Source: JBCBKP01 sp038521625
GTDB lineage: Bacteria; Planctomycetota; Phycisphaerae; Phycisphaerales; UBA1924
Direction: 5' to 3'
Assembly: GCA_038521625.1 (NCBI GenBank)
Contig: JBCBKP010000015.1
Span: forward strand, 13,813 to 77,812
DNA: 64,000 nucleotides
Of this stretch, positions 10,303-17,794 are shown piece after piece. The position numbers and the translations under genes were made by a program. Under the pieces are notes generated by a model. That model saw only the letters and a list, made by a program, of their open reading frames with translations. It was not told the DNA's origin and searched no databases. The first letter of the stretch is position 1, and each line of letters starts with the position of its first letter.

Positions 10303-12879
10303 CTATGGGGCGACGCAGGAGGCGTCGAAGAAGAGGGCGACGAAGGCGTCGACGTCGGTGTTGGAGATGACGCCGAAGGGGGACGCGAGGTCGACGGCGG
10401 AGTCGGCGGCGAAGAAGCGGGCGACGAACTCGTCGACGTCGGTGTTGGAGACGACACCGAAGGGGCTGGCGAAGTCGATCGGACAGACCTGGTCACAACC
10501 GTCGATGTCGACTCGGAACGCGTCGACGCCGGCCTCCATGACGGTCGCGGCGGTGTCCTGGGCGCGGAACCGGATGCGGATCTGATCGGTGGCCTCGGCC
10601 GGGGAGACCACGATGCTGTCGGGCGTCCAGGCGTTGGTCGCGACGTTGTAGTTGCGCTGGTTGATGAACGTGGTGCCGTCGTTGAACGAGAGGTCCACTG
10701 TGACGCCGGTGGTCCCGTCGAAGGGCGTGAATCCCGCGACGTCGCCGACCCAGTAATCCCAACTGATGGTGCCGCCGCCGGTCAGGTCGAGACGGGGGCT
10801 GATCAGATCAACCGGTCCGCCGTCGACATCGGAGTTGCTCCCGTTCGGGTCGTTCTCCGTAAGGAACGCGAATCCGTTGCCATCGGAGTCGGCCGGGGGG
10901 TCGCCGCGACCGAAATTCACCGGCACGCCGCGCTGCCAGAGGCCTTCGTTGGCCGCGAAGGCGTTGAGCGCGAGCCAGCCGCGGTTGGCCTCGAAGCTGT
11001 CGAAGAAGTCGCCTGCGGCGAGATCGTTCTCGCGGTCGACGGTGACCGACGAGGTGACGCTGGGGGCGTTCTCGAACTGGACGGTCGCCTCGACCTGGTA
11101 GTCGGGGCCGCACGCGAGCGTGCCGAAGTCGGCGCGGTAGGTGTTCCCGCTGACGAACTCGGCGGTCGCGAAGAGTTGGCTCGGCGGGTTGCTCGTGGTC
11201 AGCGCCACCTCGACGGAGGTCGGGGGGATCGAGGCGAGGACGGGGATGACGCTCAGGTCGAAGACGAGCGAGTTCTGGCCCGGCAGGTTGCGGGTGTCCT
11301 CGTCGAGGAACCGGGCGGCCGGGGCGAGATCGGCCGCGGCGGCGACGTTCCGGAGCGACGCGGTGTACGCCTGGGCGTCGAAGAGCGCCTCGGGGAGGGT
11401 GCTCGGGGTCGTGGAGGCGATCGCGACGGTGTAGTTCTGGGTCGAGCCGCTGTCGTTGCGGACGACGAGACGTTCGGTGCCTCCGGCGAGCAGGCGGTCG
11501 ATGGTCTCCGGCGCCGGCGAGACGACCTCGATTCGCAGGTCTGCGATCGCGGAGAAGTCGACCGGCGTGCCGACCCCGCAGCCCGACGCGAGCTGGGCGC
11601 CCGACAGGCCGTCGGGTCCGACGGGGATGGCCTCGAAGATGGCGGTCGATCCGCTCGGCACGCTGAACGTGAAGAAGTCGAGCTCGGCGTTGAAGTTGAT
11701 CGAGACGTTCTCGACCGTCGACGCGACCTTGCTCGACGTGCCGAGGCCGATGGCCTGCCCGATCGTGCCGTTCGGCTCGGTGCGGTCGCCGTAGCGGACG
11801 CTGGCGCCGAGGACGTCGTCGAACTGCGGGCCGTCGAACCCGAGCTGGATGAACGGCTCCATGAGCTTGGTGCCGTCGAGCGGGCAGGTGTGGAGCAGGC
11901 CGAGGCCGTGGCCGTGCTCGTGCGCGGTGACGTTGCGGAAGAAGATGTCGTCGTTGATGCCGGCATTGGAGGCGTAGGACGTGTCGGCGGAGTCGAACGT
12001 CATGTCGCCGCTCTGCGGGAACAGATTGAACGCGAGCGTGCCGCCCGGGCCGTCGAGCGGGATCGCGTTGATGCGGACGTCGCCGCGCTGGCCGAGGATG
12101 CCGTTGTTGACCGGCGGCCCGAAGAGCCCGTCGTCCACCGGGACGCCGTCGTCCATCGGCTCGAAGACGTACGTCGTGCCGGTCAGGGCGGACCAGTCGT
12201 CGAAGACGCGGGCGAACAGAGCCTGCCAGACCGCCGGCGAGCCGTAGATGCCGTTCAGCCAGGAGAAGAGGTTGCTGCCGACCTGGACCGCCGGCCCTCC
12301 GGGCGGCGTGCTGAAACGGTCCGTGACAGGCGTCCCGTCGGGGACGAACGAGTAGGTGAGCGTGATCGGGTTGTTGTCGAACAGCGGTGCCGGGTTTGTC
12401 GCGGTCGCCGCCCAGCGCGAGGTCAGGACGAATCGCTCGCCGTTCTCGCGGTAGATCGACTCGATGATCTCCACGACCGCCGGGTCCGTCCCCGGCGTGA
12501 AGCATGCCTGCGCCGAGACGGGGCCGCGCTGCGCCTCCTCGTGCGTGAGCGCGAGGAAGTTCAGCATGCGCTCGTCGATGCGGCTGAGGACCTCGACGGA
12601 CGCGTAGGGCGTGAGCCGCTCGATCCGCGGGTCAAGGGGGCCGACGAAGTCGCGCGAGGCGCCGTCGGCGAAACGGGACGGGTCGGCCGGGAGGCCCCTG
12701 GCGACGCGGATCCGGCGTTGCTCCTCGCGCGGCAGCATCTTGAACAGGTGCTTGGCGAGTGCACGCTCCACGACCTCGTCCGAGGCTTTCGGTGTCTGGT
12801 CCGTCCGCTCGGTCGGCGCCGCGGCGCTCGACAGCGATGCCACGCCGATCGCGGCGGTCACAAAGAACTCTCTAATCAT
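10303..12879 (-). CDS. Secreted metzincin-type protease with C-terminal dockerin-like pair
   Basis: 858 residues with a signal peptide (about 1-20, ending SSAAA). The zinc motif HEHGHGLGLLH at 320-330 is the metzincin HExxHxxGxxH, with a likely Met-turn at Met340 (TKLMEP). A domain near 640-780 (RGDPPADSDGNGFAFLTEND, then ISPRLDLTGGG) is a jelly-roll/MAM-like module shared with the next two genes. The C-terminus has two dockerin-like copies, ASPFGVVSNTDVDEFVARFF and ASPFGVISNTDVDAFVALFF, bounded by cysteines, resembling the GC-type dockerin of Phycisphaerae. It probably acts extracellularly or at the surface on proteins. It is the last of three related genes in a row. Confidence 0.88.
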   Translation of the reverse strand: MIREFFVTAAIGVASLSSAAAPTERTDQTPKASDEVVERALAKHLFKMLPREEQRRIRVARGLPADPSRFADGASRDFVGPLDPRIERLTPYASVEVLSRIDERMLNFLALTHEEAQRGPVSAQACFTPGTDPAVVEIIESIYRENGERFVLTSRWAATATNPAPLFDNNPITLTYSFVPDGTPVTDRFSTPPGGPAVQVGSNLFSWLNGIYGSPAVWQALFARVFDDWSALTGTTYVFEPMDDGVPVDDGLFGPPVNNGILGQRGDVRINAIPLDGPGGTLAFNLFPQSGDMTFDSADTSYASNAGINDDIFFRNVTAHEHGHGLGLLHTCPLDGTKLMEPFIQLGFDGPQFDDVLGASVRYGDRTEPNGTIGQAIGLGTSSKVASTVENVSINFNAELDFFTFSVPSGSTAIFEAIPVGPDGLSGAQLASGCGVGTPVDFSAIADLRIEVVSPAPETIDRLLAGGTERLVVRNDSGSTQNYTVAIASTTPSTLPEALFDAQAYTASLRNVAAAADLAPAARFLDEDTRNLPGQNSLVFDLSVIPVLASIPPTSVEVALTTSNPPSQLFATAEFVSGNTYRADFGTLACGPDYQVEATVQFENAPSVTSSVTVDRENDLAAGDFFDSFEANRGWLALNAFAANEGLWQRGVPVNFGRGDPPADSDGNGFAFLTENDPNGSNSDVDGGPVDLISPRLDLTGGGTISWDYWVGDVAGFTPFDGTTGVTVDLSFNDGTTFINQRNYNVATNAWTPDSIVVSPAEATDQIRIRFRAQDTAATVMEAGVDAFRVDIDGCDQVCPIDFASPFGVVSNTDVDEFVARFFAADSAVDLASPFGVISNTDVDAFVALFFDASCVAP

Positions 12880-12966
12880 CTCGGCAGTCTCCTCAGAACG
12901 AGGTTCGCGGACAGAACGCCCCGTGTCGAACGACGACGGGCCCGGTGCGCCGGCGGGGGTGAATCA

Positions 12967-15555
12967 TCACCCCGGGGGCATGCACGCCGGAGAAAAGAAT
13001 AGCTGGACAAAGGCGCCGACGTCGGCCTGCGAGAGCAGGCCGAACGGTGGGGCGAGGTCGGCCCCGGCGCCGCCGGAAAAGAACTGACGGGTGAACTCAT
13101 CGACATCGGATTGCGACAGCACGCCGTACGGCAGAACGATGTCCGCGGCGCAGATCGGGGTTGCGTCGCACCCGACGGAATCGAACTCGAACGCGTCGAT
13201 GCCGGCCTCGAGGATCGTCGGAGTCTCGGAGAGAGGCCCGCCCTCGACGTCGGCCGCGACGAAACGGACGCGGGTCCGGCGTGTGCCGCCCGCCGGGGCG
13301 ATGTCGATCGAGTCGGTGCGCCAGGCGTCGAGCTCGCTGCGGTACTCACGGAGCCGCTGCCACGTCTGGCCGTCGTCGAGGCTGAGATCGACGAACAGGC
13401 CGTCGCCGGGCGAGAACGGCGCGACGGGGATGGGGTTGTTGTTCGCGTCGAGGATGTTCTCGGGTCGCCCGAGCCAGTAGGCGTATCGGAGTTGGCCGCC
13501 GCCGCGCGTGTCGAGGCGTGGGCTGATCAGGCGGGTCTCGCCGGCGTCGACGTCGGAGTTCGAGTCCGAAGGGTCGTTCTCGGTGAGGAACGCGCTGCCC
13601 GATCCGTCGAAATCGGCGGGCGGGTCGCCGCGGTCGAACGCGACGGGGACGCCGCGCGTCCATCCGCCCTCGACGGCGGTGGTCTGGACCGACCAGCCGC
13701 GCTCGGCCTCGAAATCGTCGGTCCGGTCGCCGACCACCACCGTTGCGGGCGAGCTCGCGCCCCCGGCCGGCAGACTCACGGTGCCGGACACGGGCCGGCC
13801 CCCGACGTCGCCGGCGTACTCGATTTCGGCGTAGTACTCGATCACGCTCTCGCAGTCGAGGGAGCCGAGCGCGGCGTCGAACCGATCGCCGGCGCCGGCG
13901 ATCACGGCGACGGGCGTGAACGGGGTGTCGGGATCGTCACGCCAGAAGATCGTGACCTGGAAGCTGTCGACGGTCGGGACGCTCGGTGTGAGCTCGACGG
14001 CGACCGTGAGCGGCAGGCCGCCCGCGGCGTTGCCGAAGTCGGGCCGGTCGAACGCCGCGATCGGCTCGCCCAGGTCGTCGCTCGGCTCGATATCGAGCCG
14101 GTACCGCTGCACCTCGGGCCCGGCGACGGGCACGCCCGAGACCGAGAACGAGACGGCTGCCTCCGAGGGCTCGGCGTTGACAAGGGTGAACGCCTCGGCG
14201 CCGCCGGCGGGCGTGCCGTCGATCGGCACGCCGGCGTCGAATTCGTTCAGCCGCAGGTCGGAGATCGCGTTGTAGTCGACGAGCACGCCGGCGGAGCAGC
14301 TGAGGTCCCCGAGCTGCGGCCCGCTGAGGAACGCCGCCGCGTCGGGCGTGACGGTGACGCGTGCGGCCGAGAACGCGGGGAGCCGGAAGCTAAAGACATC
14401 GAGGTCGAGGTCGTCGTCGATCGAGAGGTTGTTCAGAGAGATCGCAGCGCCAGGTGAGAGGAGACCGAGCGAGGTCGCTTCGTTCTGTGTGTCGTTCGGC
14501 TCGAGCGGATCGCCGTAGCTGCGCTGCGTGGCGAGAATGTCGTCGAGTTGCGGGCCGTCGAACTGCCGCGAAACGAACGGCTCCATGAGTTTGGTCTGAG
14601 TGAGCGGGCAGACGTGGAGCAGGCCGAGCCCGTGGCCGTGCTCGTGGGCGATCGTGTTGCGGAGGCCGAGGCTGTCGCCGGAGATATCGTCGAAGAAGTC
14701 GTCGGCGGAGTCGAACACCATGTCGCCGAGATCCGGGAAGAAATTGAACGCGAGCGTGCCGCCGACGGTTGTGCCGTCGGGGAGTTCCCTGAGCGATCCG
14801 TCAAGCCCGATGGCACCGATCCGGACGTCGCCGCGCACGCCCTCGACCCCCGGGGCCAGCAGCGAGATCTGCCGGCCGTCGTCGTTGGGTTCGAAGACGT
14901 ACGTCGTGCCGCAGAGCGCCGACCATCTCGCGAAGACCCGCGCGAAGAGCTCCTGCCAAACCGCGGTCGAGCCGTAGATGCCGTCGAGCCAGGCGAACAG
15001 GTTGCTCGGCTCTGTGATCGGGATGCCGCTCGGCGGGACGTCGATCTGGTCGAGGATCGGCGTGCCGTCCGGCACGAACGAGTACGTGATGACCGTCGGT
15101 GTGCCCTGGGGGAGCGGTCCCGGTTGGAGCGCGGTGGTCGACCACCGCGCGGTGATGAGGAATCGTTCGACGTTCTGCTGCTCGATCGCGTCGATCAGCC
15201 TGATCAGCTCCGGATCGCTGCCCGGCGCGAGGCAAGCGGCGAACTCGAGGGGTCCCTCGAGCGAGCGTTCGTAGCGGTAGCGCAAGAACCGGACGGTCGC
15301 GTCATCGAACCGATCGAGACCGCCGGGGCCGGCGAGGGTCTCGAGAGACGCGGGAGGGTCCGCGGGGGCGCCCGCGAGGGCCGTGCGGATCTTGGTGCGC
15401 TCGTCGGCGGGGAGCTGCTGAAACAGATGGCGCGCGAGCGCCCGCTCGAGGCGAAGGGTGTCCTCTAGCGCCGCGGATTGCCCGGACGCGGCGCCCGCGA
15501 CAACTGCGAGCAAGACGATGTTGGCGCCGAGAGTGCGGCGGGGGGCGCGACGCAT
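12967..15555 (-). CDS. Secreted metzincin-type protease paralogue with dockerin-like pair
   Basis: 862 residues when started at ATG 15555, which gives a clean signal peptide (RRTLGANIVLLAVVAGAASG). HEHGHGLGLLH is at 304-314 and Met324 is the likely Met-turn. It aligns along its length with the downstream neighbour: the regions FVPDGTP, SNLFAWLDGIYGS, GTTYVFEP and RGDVRI all recur, so the two arose by tandem duplication. The jelly-roll module and two dockerin-like copies (DIVLPYGVLSQSDVDEFTRQFF and APPFGLLSQADVGAFVQLFF) close the protein. It is 87 bp upstream of its paralogue, in the same direction. Confidence 0.88.
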   Translation of the reverse strand: MRRAPRRTLGANIVLLAVVAGAASGQSAALEDTLRLERALARHLFQQLPADERTKIRTALAGAPADPPASLETLAGPGGLDRFDDATVRFLRYRYERSLEGPLEFAACLAPGSDPELIRLIDAIEQQNVERFLITARWSTTALQPGPLPQGTPTVITYSFVPDGTPILDQIDVPPSGIPITEPSNLFAWLDGIYGSTAVWQELFARVFARWSALCGTTYVFEPNDDGRQISLLAPGVEGVRGDVRIGAIGLDGSLRELPDGTTVGGTLAFNFFPDLGDMVFDSADDFFDDISGDSLGLRNTIAHEHGHGLGLLHVCPLTQTKLMEPFVSRQFDGPQLDDILATQRSYGDPLEPNDTQNEATSLGLLSPGAAISLNNLSIDDDLDLDVFSFRLPAFSAARVTVTPDAAAFLSGPQLGDLSCSAGVLVDYNAISDLRLNEFDAGVPIDGTPAGGAEAFTLVNAEPSEAAVSFSVSGVPVAGPEVQRYRLDIEPSDDLGEPIAAFDRPDFGNAAGGLPLTVAVELTPSVPTVDSFQVTIFWRDDPDTPFTPVAVIAGAGDRFDAALGSLDCESVIEYYAEIEYAGDVGGRPVSGTVSLPAGGASSPATVVVGDRTDDFEAERGWSVQTTAVEGGWTRGVPVAFDRGDPPADFDGSGSAFLTENDPSDSNSDVDAGETRLISPRLDTRGGGQLRYAYWLGRPENILDANNNPIPVAPFSPGDGLFVDLSLDDGQTWQRLREYRSELDAWRTDSIDIAPAGGTRRTRVRFVAADVEGGPLSETPTILEAGIDAFEFDSVGCDATPICAADIVLPYGVLSQSDVDEFTRQFFSGGAGADLAPPFGLLSQADVGAFVQLFFSPACMPPG

Positions 15556-15748
15556 GCGGATCCCGATCAAGAGCCGGTCAGAGAGGCCCGGAGCACGAGC
15601 CTCGACACTATAACACGGCCCCCCGTGCACCCCGGTACGCGTCGCCCGACTTCGCGGGTTCGATCGATCTGATAATTCGTGAAATTGGGGCGACGCGGCG
15701 CTCTGGGCGGGCGGCGGAGGGCGATCGGTCGCGTTCTCGCGTGCGTTC
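15556..15748. other. Short intergenic region
   Basis: No gene or clear hairpin is seen. The interval separates two secreted dockerin protein genes on the minus strand and includes a slightly AT-rich patch (ATCTGATAATTCGTGAAATT) near 15668 that could hold the promoter of the 12967-15555 gene. Confidence 0.4.
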
Positions 15749-16867
15749 TCAGTTGATCGTCGGGTCGCACTCGGGTCCGAAGAACAGTTCGACGAACCGC
15801 GAGATGTCCGCCTGGCTGATCACGCCGAACGGGTCCGCGAGGTCCGCCGCGGGGTCGTTGGCGAAGAAGGCATCGACGAACGCGGAGACGTCGCTCTGGC
15901 TGAGCACGCGGAACGGCGTCACCAGGTCGGCGGCGCAGATCGGCGGGTCGACGCACAGCGTCGTGTCGATTCGGACGTTGTCGATGCCGGCCTCGATCAC
16001 GCTCCCGATGCCCAGGTCCGAGGCGATGAAGCGGACGCGGAACTGCCGCGATTGGGCGCCGGGGGCCACCGCGATGGTGTCCTCGCGCCACGCGGCCGCG
16101 GGCGTGATCAGAGAACGGACACGCGTGTAGCTGACGCCGCCGTCCGTCGAGATCTCAACGAATAGCCCGTCGCCGACGGAGAGGTGCCCATCGGGCGTGT
16201 CGTTGAGCCAGAAGCTGTAGGTGAACGTCCCGCCCAGCGAGAGGTCGTAGACCGGGCTGATCAGCGTCACCGAGCCCTCATCAACGTCGGAGTTCGGGTC
16301 GAGCGGGTCGTTCTCCGTCAGGAACGCGTTGCCCGAACCGTCGGCATCGGCCGGCGGATCGCCGCGCCCGTTGTTCAGCGGGACCCCGAGCTCCCAGAAA
16401 CCTTCGACGGCGTTGCTCACCGTTGTCCAGCCGTCGGCGGACTCGAAGTCGATCGTCGCGAACGGTTCGATCTCGGTCCCGATCGCGGCGGAAAGCGGGG
16501 GGTTGATCGCGGTGGTGGGGAGCGTCACCAGTCCGCCGACGGCGCCCTCGACCTCGAACGCGTACTCAAGCACGTCGCCGCATTGGGCCCTCGGCAGCTC
16601 GACCGTAAAGAGATCGCCGCCCGCGGGTGTCATGTCCGTTGTCTCGAACGCGCGGTCCGCGCGGAATCGGAAGAGCACGCGCGGCACACCGACGACCGTG
16701 TCGCCGTTCGGATCAACCGAGATGGTGAGCGGGATCGGTCGCGTCGAGAGCACGGCGCTCGGCAGATCCACGCCCGATATGACGACCGGCTGGGCGTGAG
16801 CCGCGCCGACGGCGGTCGTGGACAACGCGATCGCGGCGCGGCGGGCGCCATCCAGACTCCACGGCAT
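15749..16867 (-). CDS. Secreted dockerin-like protein without protease domain
   Basis: 372 residues from ATG 16867, chosen because GGAG lies eight bases upstream and it gives a signal peptide (ARRAAIALSTTAVGAAHA). It has an Ig-like strand-rich segment (about 25-130) and the same jelly-roll module as its two neighbours (NNGRGDPPADADGSGNAFLT; GDGLFVEISTDGG). The end carries two dockerin-like copies, VTPFRVLSQSDVSAFVDAFF and ADPFGVISQADISRFVELFF. It corresponds to the C-terminal half of the adjacent proteases with the catalytic part absent. It may be a scaffold-binding or substrate-binding partner; function is not known. Confidence 0.78.
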   Translation of the reverse strand: MPWSLDGARRAAIALSTTAVGAAHAQPVVISGVDLPSAVLSTRPIPLTISVDPNGDTVVGVPRVLFRFRADRAFETTDMTPAGGDLFTVELPRAQCGDVLEYAFEVEGAVGGLVTLPTTAINPPLSAAIGTEIEPFATIDFESADGWTTVSNAVEGFWELGVPLNNGRGDPPADADGSGNAFLTENDPLDPNSDVDEGSVTLISPVYDLSLGGTFTYSFWLNDTPDGHLSVGDGLFVEISTDGGVSYTRVRSLITPAAAWREDTIAVAPGAQSRQFRVRFIASDLGIGSVIEAGIDNVRIDTTLCVDPPICAADLVTPFRVLSQSDVSAFVDAFFANDPAADLADPFGVISQADISRFVELFFGPECDPTIN

Positions 16868-17048
16868 CACGTCGCTCCAGCGGCAGGCGTGTGTTCTCGC
16901 TTCGAGCGGCCGCGCGGGCCGCCGGCTCCTCAGCAGAAACATACGGCCGCGCGACGACAACGCCGCCCGATTCCGGCGCATTCACCAAAGATTCAAAGCG
17001 GATGGAGCGGGGCGGATGCCGTGGAAACCGGCTGTGGAGCCAGGACTT

Positions 17049-17065
17049 GGGACCAGAGTGGTCCC
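17049..17065 (-). terminator. Hairpin just past rpmE, possible terminator
   Basis: GGGACCA, GAG, TGGTCCC is a perfect seven-pair stem with a three-base loop, six bases past the stop of the L31 gene. No T-run follows it on the minus strand, so it may be a weak or Rho-assisted end. Confidence 0.4.
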
Positions 17066-17071
17066 CGGGCG

Positions 17072-17302
17072 TCACTTCTTCTTTTTCTTGCCCTTGAAGT
17101 AGTCGCCCGAATACTTCTTGCTGAACCGCTCGACGCGCCCGGCGGCGTCGACGAACTGGCTCTTGCCGGTGAAGAACGGGTGGGAGCCCGACCACACTTC
17201 GACGTGAAGCTCGGGGACGGTCGCCCCGACCGTCATCACGACCTCGCCGTTGTGGAACACCTTGCACGACGGGTAAAAGTCGGGGTGGGTCTCTTTCTTC
17301 AT
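17072..17302 (-). CDS. rpmE: 50S ribosomal protein L31, zinc-independent form
   Basis: 76 residues. MKKETHPDFYPSC and the conserved SHPFFTGKSQFVDAAGRVERFSKKY identify L31. Zinc-type L31 has four cysteines as CxC and CxxC; here only Cys13 remains and the second pair is replaced by WSGS just before HPFF. It is therefore a C-minus form, which does not need zinc. A lysine-rich tail (KGKKKKK) extends the C-terminus. No Zur-type box was recognised in front. The gene lies alone between a dockerin protein and the divergent feoAB. Confidence 0.95.
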   Translation of the reverse strand: MKKETHPDFYPSCKVFHNGEVVMTVGATVPELHVEVWSGSHPFFTGKSQFVDAAGRVERFSKKYSGDYFKGKKKKK

Positions 17303-17452
17303 GGCTCGACTCTTCCGGGCTCGGCGTGCGGTCGGGGTCTGTCCAGGTCCTCGCGAGACGCGGCGTGGCCGCGAGGGCCCCAACGATAGACCGGTCCGCC
17401 CTCGCGGGCTCGGTGAGACAACCGAATCGCGGCACGGTCGGAGCCGCGACAC

Positions 17453-17469
17453 TTGAGACCCAGTCTCAA
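17453..17469. promoter_or_regulatory. Palindromic operator upstream of feoAB, probably iron-responsive
   Basis: TTGAGACCCAGTCTCAA is a perfect inverted repeat with seven-base arms and a three-base spacer, 21 bp before the feoA start. Its position in front of a ferrous iron transporter points to a Fur/DtxR-type metalloregulator, but it is not the standard E. coli Fur box. The regulator is not in this window. Confidence 0.6.
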
Positions 17470-17490
17470 CTCCCGTATCCTCGCGGTGAC

Positions 17491-17790
17491 ATGGTCCGAG
17501 TTCTCACAGAATCAGCGACGACGCCGGCGGTCCGGTGGGCCGGCCTTCACGACGTCGCACGCGGCGAGGTGGTCGTCATCGAGGCCTTCGACCCGTCGGT
17601 GGAGGGCCTCGGCCTCGGCGGGCACCGACTCGTGGTGGGCGATGTCCTGCGGGTCCGCCGGCGCGGCAATCCGATCGTGGTGGAGCTCTGCGACGCCGCG
17701 GGCGATCGCGGCGTCCGGTCGGTGCGTCTGGGCCTCTGTTCGCGGACCGCCCGCGGCGTGATGGTCCGCGCGACGGGCGAGAGGGCCTGA
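17491..17790 (+). CDS. feoA: Ferrous iron transport protein A (FeoA domain)
   Basis: 99 residues. The SH3-like FeoA fold is visible as GLHDVARGEVVVIEAFD, then LGLGGHRLVVGDVLRVRRRGNPIVVEL and the closing strand CSRTARGVMVR. ATG at 17491 was preferred over upstream starts because it sits 21 bp after the palindromic operator and avoids a non-coding-looking extension. The stop is four bases before the feoB start, so the two genes form an operon. FeoA is a small cytoplasmic partner needed for FeoB-mediated Fe(II) uptake. Confidence 0.88.
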   Translation: MVRVLTESATTPAVRWAGLHDVARGEVVVIEAFDPSVEGLGLGGHRLVVGDVLRVRRRGNPIVVELCDAAGDRGVRSVRLGLCSRTARGVMVRATGERA

Positions 17791-17794
17791 TCTG

